A DNA stretch of 64,000 nucleotides from Glaciecola sp. UBA2563 (lineage in GTDB: Bacteria; Pseudomonadota; Gammaproteobacteria; Enterobacterales; Alteromonadaceae): assembly GCA_002340325.1 (NCBI GenBank), contig DDLV01000007.1, positions 24,824 to 88,823 of the forward strand. The letters are read 5' to 3'. The notes under the pieces were generated by a model. The model was not told the DNA's origin and ran no database searches. It saw only the letters and a list, made by a program, of their open reading frames with translations. Positions 1 to 7,943 of this stretch are shown here, piece after piece (positions within the stretch are counted from its first letter, which is position 1; each line of letters starts with the position of its first letter). The translations under genes and the position numbers were made by a program.

Positions 1-84
1 ATATTCTATCGCGTGTTGTTCGAGCCATTTTTTTGCTTTTTTAACGGTATCGCAATTTGCAATACCAAACATCGTCGTCTTAAT
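1..84 (-). CDS. ArsC/Spx-family (YffB-like) reductase, N-terminal fragment
   Basis: Only the N-terminus is inside the window; the gene runs off the left edge. The translated end reads MFGIANCDTVKKAKKWLEQH, which matches the start of the small thioredoxin-fold ArsC-like proteins (YffB/Spx group), including the GIxNCDT redox motif with its single cysteine. The first ATG is at 72, but it lies 18 nt from the only good Shine-Dalgarno, AAGGAG (91-96). An in-frame ATT at 84-82 sits at the normal 6 nt from it and gives the four extra residues (MKTT) that such proteins usually have. I therefore place the start at the ATT codon, a rare initiator. The gene follows the ACT-domain gene closely on the same strand, so the two are probably cotranscribed. 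Family assignment is good; the start is an inference. Confidence 0.7.
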   Translation of the reverse strand, partial: MKTTMFGIANCDTVKKAKKWLEQHAIEY

Positions 85-90
85 AAGTAA

Positions 91-96
91 CTCCTT
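91..96 (-). promoter_or_regulatory. Shine-Dalgarno AAGGAG that decides an ATT start
   Basis: AAGGAG on the minus strand. It is 6 nt upstream of the in-frame ATT (84-82) and 18 nt upstream of the first ATG (72-70) of the ArsC-like gene. It lies between the ACT-domain stop codon (102-104) and that start. Confidence 0.5.
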
Positions 97-101
97 AAAA
101 A

Positions 102-488
102 TTATTCGTGATTAACTTTATATTTTGCTTTTTTGAGTGCTGCCACTGCATCCTTAAGGTCAGCTGACTTTACAAGAAAATAGTCAGTTTCAAACGTACT
201 TACCACAAATATACTGATTTTAGCTTCAGCTAATACACTGCCGATATCTGCCATAATACCCACCATACTGAGATTCAATGGTCCCAGCACTTCCAAAACA
301 CGCCAATCACCGTCAGTTTCTTCTGCATCAATATCCACTGATTGAGGTACCACAATGGATAACTCATCATACGTCTTTCCAATGAAATAAACGTCACAAC
401 CCAATACGCTGGCTGGAATGTCACTGTCAACATCGAGCGTGTGTATAGCAAATATGTCTGGTAGCACCTCAAGTATTTGTTTAGCCAA
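102..488 (-). CDS. ACT domain-containing protein
   Basis: This 128-residue protein resembles the short bacterial two-ACT-domain proteins of the CASTOR-like (ACT_7) type. The second half, around VLGPLNLSMVGIMADIGSVL and ISIFVVSTFETDYFLVK, carries the typical ACT pattern of a Gly-containing loop before a helix, then a beta strand ending in a conserved 'T..TDY..V' motif. Such proteins are presumed to bind amino acids, but the ligand is unknown. The start is a TTG at 488, with AGGA about 6 nt upstream. It is followed by the ArsC-like gene on the same strand, with 17 nt between the stop codon and the proposed start. No catalytic domain is attached, so a sensory or ligand-binding role is more likely than an enzymatic one. 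Confidence 0.75.
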   Translation of the reverse strand: MAKQILEVLPDIFAIHTLDVDSDIPASVLGCDVYFIGKTYDELSIVVPQSVDIDAEETDGDWRVLEVLGPLNLSMVGIMADIGSVLAEAKISIFVVSTFETDYFLVKSADLKDAVAALKKAKYKVNHE

Positions 489-660
489 AGAAAGTCCTTT
501 TGTTCTATTGAGTTTCCCTTATTTTACATAATTGATCATAGTTATTGGATAAATTCTTTCGATTTTTGAGATACTTGTAAGTAGAAGTTGCTTAGAGAAC
601 CAGTATATGCTGCAACGTCTAAGCAGGGGACATTATTTGCAAGGAAAATTTGATTTTTAC

Positions 661-1722
661 ATGCAGCCACTACAAATTTTCGCCGGTGAAAAAGCACGAG
701 CAGTCATATCCAGAGAAGGTTTTAAGGCATCTTTATTTAGTGCATTTTTAGGCGCGTCTGGCGGACCTAAGTGGTTCGTGTTATCCGGCTTAGATAAGGT
801 GATTTTCAATGAGTTTTTAGATTTATCGGATGGTCATATTGACCTCATAGGTTCCTCGGTTGGTAGTTTTAGAAGTGCTTGTTTTGCACAAAAAGATCCT
901 GCTTCCGCGATAACCAGACTTCAAACTCAATATTGCAATGAAACATACTCAGATAAGCCTTCACCCCAAGAAATAACCAGCAAAAGCAAATTCCTCCTTA
1001 AATTCATACTCGATACACAAAATATAGAGGAAGTATTAAATAATACTAAGCGTTCTATTCATATCATTGCAGCCCGATGTCATGGTTTAACGGCGAGCGA
1101 AAATAGGGTGCTTCAAGGTATTGGATTGTTTAATGCAGCGCTTAAAAATTATGTAAATCGGGCGCATATATCTAGAAGCTTCTCGCGCGTTCTATTTCAT
1201 ACAGGTAAACCATTACAGTTTACTGAACGAAGTACGTTTCCTACCGAATTTGCATCACTTACCAAAGCGAATATCCATCAAGCGCTTTTAGCTTCAGGTT
1301 CAATTCCACTGGTAATTGAGGGTGTAAGCAATATACCTGGGCTACCTCCGGGCATGTTTAGGGATGGTGGAATTATTGACTATCATTTTGATTTCCAGTT
1401 AAACACACCAGGCTTGGTGTTGTATCCTCATTTTTACTCGACGCCTATACCAGGTTGGTACGACAAAAGACTAAAGCGACAATGTCATCCTGATAGCTTT
1501 GATAACGTTGTAATAATGGCGCCTTCACCGGAGTTTGTTGAGACATTGCCATACAAGAGAATATCAGATAGAACGGATTTTCAAACGATGACGTCGGAAC
1601 AACGCATCAAGTACTGGAGTACTATAATTAGCGAGTCCGATCGCCTTGCTGAGAGTTTTTTGACACAGATCTCTCACAGCGATCCATCAACGTATATAAA
1701 ACCCATAAATTTACACCGTTAA
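661..1722 (+). CDS. Patatin-like phospholipase family protein
   Basis: This is a patatin-fold lipid acyl hydrolase with a Ser-Asp dyad. The oxyanion-hole loop reads GASGGPKW, the nucleophile elbow GxSxG is GSSVG, and the catalytic Asp lies in FRDGG. The protein probably deacylates phospholipids or lysophospholipids; the substrate is not evident. I chose the ATG at 661 because relatives begin close to the 'FAGEKA..I' motif. An ATG 54 bases upstream (607) is also open and would add 18 residues without resembling a signal peptide. Neither start has a strong ribosome-binding site. No signal peptide or membrane segment is seen, so it is likely cytoplasmic. It stands alone, upstream of a tRNA gene. 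Confidence 0.82.
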   Translation: MQPLQIFAGEKARAVISREGFKASLFSAFLGASGGPKWFVLSGLDKVIFNEFLDLSDGHIDLIGSSVGSFRSACFAQKDPASAITRLQTQYCNETYSDKPSPQEITSKSKFLLKFILDTQNIEEVLNNTKRSIHIIAARCHGLTASENRVLQGIGLFNAALKNYVNRAHISRSFSRVLFHTGKPLQFTERSTFPTEFASLTKANIHQALLASGSIPLVIEGVSNIPGLPPGMFRDGGIIDYHFDFQLNTPGLVLYPHFYSTPIPGWYDKRLKRQCHPDSFDNVVIMAPSPEFVETLPYKRISDRTDFQTMTSEQRIKYWSTIISESDRLAESFLTQISHSDPSTYIKPINLHR

Positions 1723-1780
1723 CGGGTATAAAAGACTTGATAAACTTAAACAAGTTGCTATTATTCACGCCCTCAAATTC

Positions 1781-1857
<77 letters not shown>

Positions 1858-1940
1858 TTCCTTATTGATAGGGCGTACGTTGACTATAGGCACATGAACT
1901 TCGTAAAGTACTACATACGGATTCACTTTGCTCCAAATAC

Positions 1941-2891
1941 GTGAAGCCTTCAAAAACATCAAAACCATTCAATTCCGCAACGCCTGAACAAAAGTCAGTG
2001 CGCATCAATAAATATATCAGTCAAAGTGGACTTTGTTCCAGACGTGAAGCTGACTCATATGTAGAACAAGGAAAAGTGAGGCTCAATGGCAAAGTCGCGA
2101 AAAAGGGTGATCAGGTCTTACCTGGCGATGAAGTGAGAGTCGCCGGTAAACACATAAGACCGAAAAATAATGAATCTTTTGTTTTTGTAGCACTGAATAA
2201 GCCTAGAGGTATCGTTTGTACAACGGATAATAGAGAACCGAACAATATTATAGAATTCATAAAGCACCCAACCCGAATCTTCCCCATTGGGCGCTTAGAT
2301 AAAGATTCGCAAGGTTTAATTTTTTTGACAAGTAATGGAGACTTGGTAAATAAGATATTGCGAGCCGGAAATAAACACGAAAAGGAATACGTGGTTACGG
2401 TTAACAAGCCAATTTCTGAATCCTTCATACAAGGTATGAGCACAGGCGTGCCAATTCTCGATACGATTACAAAGAAATGTGTTGTCAAAAAGCAGTCTCG
2501 TTTTGTTTTTACCATCGTACTCATTCAAGGACTCAACCGACAGATTAGACGGATGTGTGAACATTTTGGTTATCGAGTAAAGAAACTGGAACGAACGCGC
2601 ATAATGCATATTAGACTGGATAATCTTAAGCTGGGAGAATGGCGAGACTTAAACAAACGCGAAATGCGTACAATGCTTAATGCAGTTCAGCACTCTTCGT
2701 CCGAAACACAATATCAAAGAGTAGAGTCCGGATTGACAACGACTAAGAGTAAAACAATCTCACGAAAACGAAGCGCTAATGATAAGCAAATAACAATCAA
2801 TAGGTCAAAACGCAATGAAAGCAAAGGGGGCAATAACCCAAGTACATCTAAACCCAAATCGCGAAAGCGAACCACACAAAAACGTCCATGA
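1941..2891 (+). CDS. rluF: 23S rRNA pseudouridine synthase RluF-type
   Basis: An N-terminal S4 RNA-binding domain (RINKYISQSGLCSRREAD...) is followed by the RsuA/RluB/RluE/RluF catalytic domain. The catalytic Asp lies in GRLDKDSQGL, and the QGLNRQIRRMCEHFGY motif is diagnostic of RluF, which in E. coli converts U2604 of 23S rRNA (and a tRNA-Tyr uridine) to pseudouridine. The reading frame begins at a GTG; no ATG precedes the S4 domain. After the catalytic domain there is a C-terminal tail of about 60 residues, rich in Lys, Arg, Ser and Thr and probably disordered and RNA-binding. The gene converges on the VasI-like gene with a 27-bp gap. Confidence 0.88.
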   Translation: MKPSKTSKPFNSATPEQKSVRINKYISQSGLCSRREADSYVEQGKVRLNGKVAKKGDQVLPGDEVRVAGKHIRPKNNESFVFVALNKPRGIVCTTDNREPNNIIEFIKHPTRIFPIGRLDKDSQGLIFLTSNGDLVNKILRAGNKHEKEYVVTVNKPISESFIQGMSTGVPILDTITKKCVVKKQSRFVFTIVLIQGLNRQIRRMCEHFGYRVKKLERTRIMHIRLDNLKLGEWRDLNKREMRTMLNAVQHSSSETQYQRVESGLTTTKSKTISRKRSANDKQITINRSKRNESKGGNNPSTSKPKSRKRTTQKRP

Positions 2892-2918
2892 CGAGTATCT
2901 TTAGGTTTCTCGGAACAG

Positions 2919-3683
2919 CTACGACAACCCACAAGAATCAAATATTTCATTGATAGCTTTGGTCGAACCGCGCAATGGATATTCAAAAATAATATTTCCC
3001 AGCGTTTGCCATTCCATTTCGAGAATGACGGTATTGTATTGTTTTACGTTATTGATGAAGTCTTCGTCTTTCGAAACGTAAAGGAGCTTTGTATCTTGGT
3101 CTTTAGTTAGTTTGATCTGATATGAGGCTTGTTCATCGAATTTGATGTTCGAATAACTCACATAGTTTCCGCTATTTTGCTCTGAACTGGTCAAGTTTGG
3201 TAAGTCGTCAAAACCAAAATATGTCCAGAGTTTATTGCTACTACACCCAACGCCTATCCATGTGGCAACATCACCAAATGGAGAACTCAAAGGAGCTATT
3301 GAAGTTGTGGCTGGACTTCTGGCGAAGTGCTGAACTTCACCCGTCATATGATATCTTGTGTATGAAGTTTCCCATCTAGGAAGGTTGGCTATTCGTCTGT
3401 TTTCCTCGGCAGCTTCTTTTTTTGCCTGCGCAATCGCTGCACGTTGTTGCACTTTTTCCTCATATCTTTGCGCTAATTTTTTGTATTCCTGATTATCAGG
3501 ATAGTAGTTTGATAAACGCTTATATGACGCATGTAGCTCTGATAAGTGGCTTTTATCAATGTTGTTGACCTTCTGAGCAAGATCTCGCATTCTGGTTTCA
3601 GTCAATTCGCCATTCAACTTAATACCAACCAAAACGCTCATGACTACGACGACTGATAACATTAATACTGAAAATGTTTTCAT
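2919..3683 (-). CDS. Exported VasI-like protein of unknown function
   Basis: The 254-residue protein starts with a hydrophobic segment (FSVLMLSVVVVMSVLVGI) that would act as a signal anchor. It is followed by a charged helical stretch rich in Glu, Lys and Ala at about residues 60-100. The C-terminal part (IGVGCSSNKLWTYFGF ... IIFEYPLRGSTKAINEIFDSCG) resembles the type VI secretion accessory protein VasI, in which a beta-sandwich domain ends in a 'plRGst.ai......C' motif. No other type VI genes are present here, so this is more likely a stand-alone periplasmic protein of the same fold. The domain similarity is from memory of the family pattern and is only moderately certain. Confidence 0.5.
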   Translation of the reverse strand: MKTFSVLMLSVVVVMSVLVGIKLNGELTETRMRDLAQKVNNIDKSHLSELHASYKRLSNYYPDNQEYKKLAQRYEEKVQQRAAIAQAKKEAAEENRRIANLPRWETSYTRYHMTGEVQHFARSPATTSIAPLSSPFGDVATWIGVGCSSNKLWTYFGFDDLPNLTSSEQNSGNYVSYSNIKFDEQASYQIKLTKDQDTKLLYVSKDEDFINNVKQYNTVILEMEWQTLGNIIFEYPLRGSTKAINEIFDSCGLS

Positions 3684-4119
3684 TAAATCATCCCTGATTT
3701 TGGAAGTTGATGTTTATTCGATTGTTTAAATCCGATAACAATATGATAAGCGAATAATTAATTGAGTACTATTTCCTAAAAGGCTAAAAAATCCAATTAG
3801 TTTCGCCTCTACCATTGAAATAACAGTTATCAACATTTTCTAACAAAAGATGCTACCCAAAGTTGTCGATAACTATTAAAATAAAAGAACACATTGGCGA
3901 CTACGTCAATATTAAATATGACAAAAACTAAGTGCTACAAAAATTAAGCTCGACAAAAACATTACGCACGACACATACACAAGAAAACTCGATAATAAAA
4001 TAAACACAACAAAAACAGACTCCCTTGTGGATGTGTGCGTTTCTGTATGTTCGCGTTGTCAGTAGTCTTACCCTATACATTAATCAAATTTGATAACCAC
4101 TTGAAATATAAAGGAACCA
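3684..4119. other. Intergenic region, A-rich, no gene seen
   Basis: Divergent intergenic region of 436 bp between the VasI-like gene and the small orphan gene. It is strongly A-rich on the plus strand and contains the imperfect 16-bp repeats at 3921-4021. I see no open reading frame with a plausible start. AAAGGA immediately before 4120 is the ribosome-binding site of the next gene. Confidence 0.6.
3921..4021. repeat. Imperfect 16-bp tandem repeat (ACAAAAA units)
   Basis: ACAAAAA recurs at 3921, 3937 and 3953, an exact 16-bp period. The units are ACAAAAACTAAGTGCT, then ACAAAAATTAAGCTCG, then an 18-bp unit. Three more degenerate units (starting near 3971, 3992 and 4008) follow with spacers of 16-21 bp. 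It lies in the 5' region of the small orphan gene. Confidence 0.55.
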
Positions 4120-4512
4120 ATGATGATCGAAAGATTTAGTTTTGCCACTAGATCACCAGACAATTACCAAACTTTCTTTAGAGAAAGCCCAATTGGGGAT
4201 ATTCAGGATTTTAAACAGGAAGCATTAAAAGCATTCGATGAAACCTTCGTAGCATGTCACATAGAACACGAACAAAAGAATAAGAACGAAAAATATGCGC
4301 TTAAAATTATGGTAACGACTCAAAAAGGGGAGACTACCAAGAGCTACCACATTGGGCATATAGGGAAGGAAAAGTCGAAGTTTATTGTGTCAAATGACTT
4401 AACAGAAAAAGTTATCCCTCGCATTGTGAACGTTTTTATCGGCGATAGCGGCTACGTCGATGCCAGGTACGATATTATTGGACCAAGTGATTGCTATCAT
4501 CTGTTTAAATAG
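4120..4512 (+). CDS. Hypothetical protein, 130 aa
   Basis: I do not recognise this family. The protein is soluble, with no signal peptide or membrane segment. It has a mixed alpha/beta look: an amphipathic helix (DIQDFKQEALKAFDETFVACHIEHEQ) is followed by several beta strands (YALKIMVTTQKG, FIVSNDL, RIVNVFIGDSGYVDARYDII). AAAGGA lies 7 nt before the ATG, and a second ATG follows at once, so the start could be at 4123. It stands alone between two genes on the opposite strand, and the long A-rich region before it presumably holds its promoter. The good ribosome-binding site suggests that it is a real gene. Confidence 0.6.
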   Translation: MMIERFSFATRSPDNYQTFFRESPIGDIQDFKQEALKAFDETFVACHIEHEQKNKNEKYALKIMVTTQKGETTKSYHIGHIGKEKSKFIVSNDLTEKVIPRIVNVFIGDSGYVDARYDIIGPSDCYHLFK

Positions 4513-4619
4513 ACGTCATTAATAACAACTCAGTCATCGATGCGCCTGATGTCAGAACATTATCGGCGCATTGGCTGTCGCCAATAACCAATGTTGTTTT
4601 TTGCAGGTAAAAATTCTAA

Positions 4620-5165
4620 TCAGCGAAGCAATAGACCTGAAGTAGGCAGAGTCTCAGCTACGCGGTACATAGTGTTTTGCACATGAAACAAAGACATCTG
4701 ATTGACATAATTGCTTACCACACGCTTACAACGCTCTGTAAGGGTATAATTCGTTCTAATAAAATGCAGATTTTGCTCAATAATGTAGCCAAGTTGAAGC
4801 TTATTTAAGTGTTCTTCAGTTAAAAACTTCATTGACCAAGTATTAAAGCGTCTTTTTTCAAAGTTTTTTATACTGGTCTCGTATACTATTTTATGTCGCT
4901 TGTCTTTTGATATTGTCTGCATCAATGCATCGATTGAGACGGCAGGCCCTTCGAGATACTGAAAAAATTCGCCATTTGAGAAGTTGAGAAAACCTGTTAT
5001 GTTTTGCTGCCTATTTTTAGCAGAAGCGAGGATTGATAGATCATCAAGATCGCTTTCGGTAAATTCAGATTGAGCTTTGCTGTAGTAAACTACACTTTTT
5101 AAGTCGTGATACATAGAGAAGTGAAAAATTGATATAACTTTTAAGCTAAAGGTAGCATCAATCAT
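4620..5165 (-). CDS. BLUF-domain blue-light photoreceptor
   Basis: A BLUF (FAD-binding blue-light sensor) domain fills the first 110 or so residues. Its flavin-contacting residues are visible: Tyr in KSVVYYSKA, Asn in AKNRQQNITGFL, Gln in FFQYLEG, and the semi-conserved Trp in NTWSMKF. About 60 residues follow with no recognisable output domain, so this is a short BLUF protein that probably acts by binding a partner. The reading frame begins at 5165, but BLUF domains normally start only a few residues before the first strand, so an ATG at 5114 (MYHDLKSVVYY) is the alternative. Neither has a clear ribosome-binding site. Confidence 0.88.
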   Translation of the reverse strand: MIDATFSLKVISIFHFSMYHDLKSVVYYSKAQSEFTESDLDDLSILASAKNRQQNITGFLNFSNGEFFQYLEGPAVSIDALMQTISKDKRHKIVYETSIKNFEKRRFNTWSMKFLTEEHLNKLQLGYIIEQNLHFIRTNYTLTERCKRVVSNYVNQMSLFHVQNTMYRVAETLPTSGLLLR

Positions 5166-5253
5166 TGATTTCGCTAGGGTATGTTGGTCCTAATTGATTA
5201 TTTTTTACGTTAATTTATGAAGTGACTGCACAACATGCTGGCTTCATCTCAAA

Positions 5254-6006
5254 ATGGTATTAAGCAATATTATGACACCAAAAAACAAAACGTTATTTTT
5301 AACCGGCGGTAGTTCGGGCATCGGTGAGGCTATTGCTGAACTATTTTTGCTAAACCATTACAACGTCTATAACTTTGATATAAATGAAGGGCAATTTGGC
5401 CATTTTGTGAAGTCGGATGTCACTGAACATGGCGCGCTTCAAGAACAGGTGCGAAACATTGCCAAACTTTCACCGCCAGATGTAGTTATATGCAATGCTG
5501 GGCGACATTTATCAGCATCACTTGAGGATACTACAGAAGCCGATTTTGACAGCATTTATACCTTAAATGTTAAAGGCGCATTTTCATTTTGTCAGGCGGC
5601 AATACCCTATTTGAAAGCATCTAATCAAGGCCGAGTAATCATCATTGGATCTGATCAATCATCTATCGCAAAGTCGAATTCTTTAGCTTACTGCATGAGC
5701 AAACATGCAGTAGCAGCATTGGCAAAATCGATAGCTTTAGACTATGCAAAAGACAACATTACAGCAAATACCATATGCCCAGGTACTATCGATACGCCAC
5801 TGTATCGAAAAGCGATTCAAGCTTACAGTGAGTGCAGCGGAATCTCGTTAAGCGATATCGAGTCTGATGAGGCTGCTGAACAGCCGTTAAACCGAATTGG
5901 TGAGCCTGAAGAAGTTGCGCAACTTGCGTTGTTTTTAGCCAGTGAGCATGCAAGCTTTATCACCGGCAGTTTACAAATGATTGATGGCGGCTATACCGCA
6001 AAATAA
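5254..6006 (+). CDS. SDR-family NAD(P)-dependent dehydrogenase
   Basis: This is a classical short-chain dehydrogenase/reductase. It has the cofactor loop TGGSSGIG, the NAG motif, an active-site Ser in IIGSDQSS, the YxxxK pair in AYCMSK, and the C-terminal FITGSLQMIDGG typical of sugar and hydroxyacid dehydrogenases. An acidic residue (D in NFDIN) after the second strand favours NAD. With the downstream lactonase-type hydrolase and the nearby dehydratase and aldolase, it could oxidise a sugar to its lactone; that role is inferred from context. A second in-frame ATG at 5272 gives a start closer to the family norm. The stop codon lies in a 13-bp tandem duplication. Confidence 0.85.
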   Translation: MVLSNIMTPKNKTLFLTGGSSGIGEAIAELFLLNHYNVYNFDINEGQFGHFVKSDVTEHGALQEQVRNIAKLSPPDVVICNAGRHLSASLEDTTEADFDSIYTLNVKGAFSFCQAAIPYLKASNQGRVIIIGSDQSSIAKSNSLAYCMSKHAVAALAKSIALDYAKDNITANTICPGTIDTPLYRKAIQAYSECSGISLSDIESDEAAEQPLNRIGEPEEVAQLALFLASEHASFITGSLQMIDGGYTAK

Positions 6007-6034
6007 AACCGCAAAATAAAACCGCTAAATGAAA
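5996..6034. repeat. 13-bp tandem duplication across a stop codon
   Basis: CCGCAAAATAAAA occurs twice head to tail, followed by a diverged third copy CCGCTAAATGAAAA. The first copy contains the stop codon of the SDR gene. It is probably a small slippage duplication. Confidence 0.6.
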
Positions 6035-6068
6035 AAGATGTGTATTGTAAAACCAACAAAAGACTCAA

Positions 6069-6950
6069 ATGAAAATAATTGATCCACACTTACATCTTTT
6101 TGATCTCAAACAAGGCGCTTATGATTGGCTCAAACCTGAAAATCCGCCGCATTGGCCAAACAAACAAATCCTGCGACGTGATTGCAATGAGTCCTCGCTA
6201 AAGTTAAACCAACAAATTGAACTTGTTGGCTATGTGCATATAGAAGCAGGGTTTGATAACGACGCCTCTTGGAAAGAGGCAGCTTTATGGGAAAAACAAT
6301 CAACGCGTAATTACAAAGCAATCCAAAATGCTGATTTAACAGCTTCTCCAGAAGAGTTTATCGCTGATTTACAAACAGGTTTGCACTGTGCGTCAATCGT
6401 TGGCGTGCGACACATTATCGAAAACGAGCGCTTGCTGGCGCATCCAAATACACTCAAAAATCTTAAACGACTAGCAGAATCTAATCTTATTTTTGAATTG
6501 CAGTGCGATCTTGCCAATTCGGTATTGGTTAATAGTTACCTGTCATTAATCGAACAAATCCCTACACTGAATGTTAGTATAAATCACCTTGGGTTTATCC
6601 CGAAGTCCGATTCTATAGCATTCAAATCGTGGTTGTCGCATTTTAGATCTTTTGTACAGCATCCGCATATAGGTGTTAAAATCTCGGGGCTTGAAATGCG
6701 CTCTCCATACTTTAACACAGACGACATCATGCGAATGCTTGACCCTTGTTTAACTGAAGCGCCCATTTATACGTTAATGATGGCAAGTAATTTCCCTGTG
6801 GTGACGATGGCTTATTCTTACGCAAATTATTGGGACATGGTGATTGAAGCAGTTAATCATTTTGGTGCAGAGACGCATGTCTTGGTTGCGCAGAACGCTC
6901 AGCACTATTATTTTGATAGGCATATAAAACAAGACCAAATTCATATTTAG
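6069..6950 (+). CDS. COG3618-type amidohydrolase (sugar lactonase-like)
   Basis: This is a TIM-barrel metal-dependent hydrolase of the amidohydrolase-2 family. The N-terminal DPHLHLFD gives the first metal-binding HxH, INHLGFIP the middle strand, and ASNFPV the late motif that reads GSDWP or GSNFP in relatives. The family includes L-fuconolactonase and related aldonolactonases, which open the lactone made by a sugar dehydrogenase. It lies 62 bp after the SDR gene and 7 bp before the EamA permease, so the three probably form one operon. The usual Asp of the late motif is Asn here, as in some active relatives. The substrate cannot be read from the sequence. Confidence 0.78.
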   Translation: MKIIDPHLHLFDLKQGAYDWLKPENPPHWPNKQILRRDCNESSLKLNQQIELVGYVHIEAGFDNDASWKEAALWEKQSTRNYKAIQNADLTASPEEFIADLQTGLHCASIVGVRHIIENERLLAHPNTLKNLKRLAESNLIFELQCDLANSVLVNSYLSLIEQIPTLNVSINHLGFIPKSDSIAFKSWLSHFRSFVQHPHIGVKISGLEMRSPYFNTDDIMRMLDPCLTEAPIYTLMMASNFPVVTMAYSYANYWDMVIEAVNHFGAETHVLVAQNAQHYYFDRHIKQDQIHI

Positions 6951-6957
6951 CGAACTA

Positions 6958-7902
6958 TTGAAAGACAACCTTTTAAAATTAAGGAACCGCATTGCTAATA
7001 CAGATGTGTTATTCATCGGTATGTTGTTGGCAATTTCCGGCACATTTTTGTTTTCTCTCAAGCCGATATTAATCAAACAGGCGTATGCGTTATCAGTTTC
7101 AAGCGAACAATTAATTACGTTGAGAATGTTTATAGCGGCACCTTTTTATATCGCCGTTTTTATTTTTATGTGGCGACGCAATCCCGAACGTCATGCTGCT
7201 ATAAAACGTCGGATCCCCGCGATTACTGCACTTGGTATTTTAGGTTATTTCATCGCTAGTTATTTAGACCTCCTTGGTTTGAATTACATCACTGCTCAAT
7301 TAGAAAGAGTCGTGCTATTTTGCTTTCCGACAATTGTTGTTTTGCTATCAAAGTTTCTTTTAAAGAAACCACTGCCTAAGAATATTTGGTTACTATTAGG
7401 GATGTCGTATAGTGGTATTTTGATAATATTCGGACATGATTTAATGACGCTAGGCAGCAATGTGACTTTTGGCGTTTCGTTGGTGTTCATAAGCGCGTTT
7501 GCTTTTGCGTTTTATGTCATTTACAGCAAGCCGTTAATGTCAGAAACCGGCAGCCAAGCGTTCACGAGTATTGCGATGTTGGCGGCGAGTACGGCAATTG
7601 CCATCTGGTCTATATGGAGTGTGCCAAAAGGCGGTTTGATGGTGTCTGTAGAAGCGTATTTTTTAGCAACGTTATTAGCTATTTTTTGTACATTTATCCC
7701 GTCATTATTAATTGCCGCTGCTATACAACGCATAGGTCCTGAATTTACCAGTATAGTGGGCACTTGTGGGCCTGTTATTACCTCGGTGTTGGCTGTTTTG
7801 TTATTGGGTGAGGCATTTACTATGTATCATTTTATTGGTTTGTTGTTGGTGAGTAGTGCGATAGGTATGATGCTAATTACGGATCGGGCAAAAAACAAAT
7901 AA
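6958..7902 (+). CDS. EamA/DMT-superfamily permease
   Basis: About ten transmembrane segments are arranged as two EamA repeats, for example IGMLLAISGTFLFSLKPILI in the first and ITSVLAVLLLGEAFTMYHFIG in the second. The DMT superfamily covers exporters and importers of small metabolites. Its place after the dehydrogenase and lactonase suggests transport of the pathway substrate or product, but direction and substrate are unknown. The longest frame starts at a TTG (6958) with no ribosome-binding site. AAGGA at 6981-6985 would better serve a start near 6991-7008 (an ATT or a GTG), and ATG 7021 is a further option. The stop codon forms part of the following terminator hairpin. Confidence 0.85.
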   Translation: MKDNLLKLRNRIANTDVLFIGMLLAISGTFLFSLKPILIKQAYALSVSSEQLITLRMFIAAPFYIAVFIFMWRRNPERHAAIKRRIPAITALGILGYFIASYLDLLGLNYITAQLERVVLFCFPTIVVLLSKFLLKKPLPKNIWLLLGMSYSGILIIFGHDLMTLGSNVTFGVSLVFISAFAFAFYVIYSKPLMSETGSQAFTSIAMLAASTAIAIWSIWSVPKGGLMVSVEAYFLATLLAIFCTFIPSLLIAAAIQRIGPEFTSIVGTCGPVITSVLAVLLLGEAFTMYHFIGLLLVSSAIGMMLITDRAKNK

Positions 7903-7922
7903 GGGTCTTGTGAAGACCCTTA
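7900..7922. terminator. Bidirectional rho-independent terminator
   Basis: A perfect hairpin, TAAGGGTCTT-GTG-AAGACCCTTA, lies between the convergent EamA (+) and LysM/BON (-) genes. On the minus strand it is followed by TTTGTTTTTT, a good U-tract for the LysM gene. On the plus strand the tail is only loosely T-rich. Confidence 0.8.
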
Positions 7923-7943
7923 ATATGCTGTTTTAGAAACCGA

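Noticed and set aside
2919..3683. Type VI secretion locus
   Set aside because: Only a VasI-like domain is present and no other T6SS component lies within the window.
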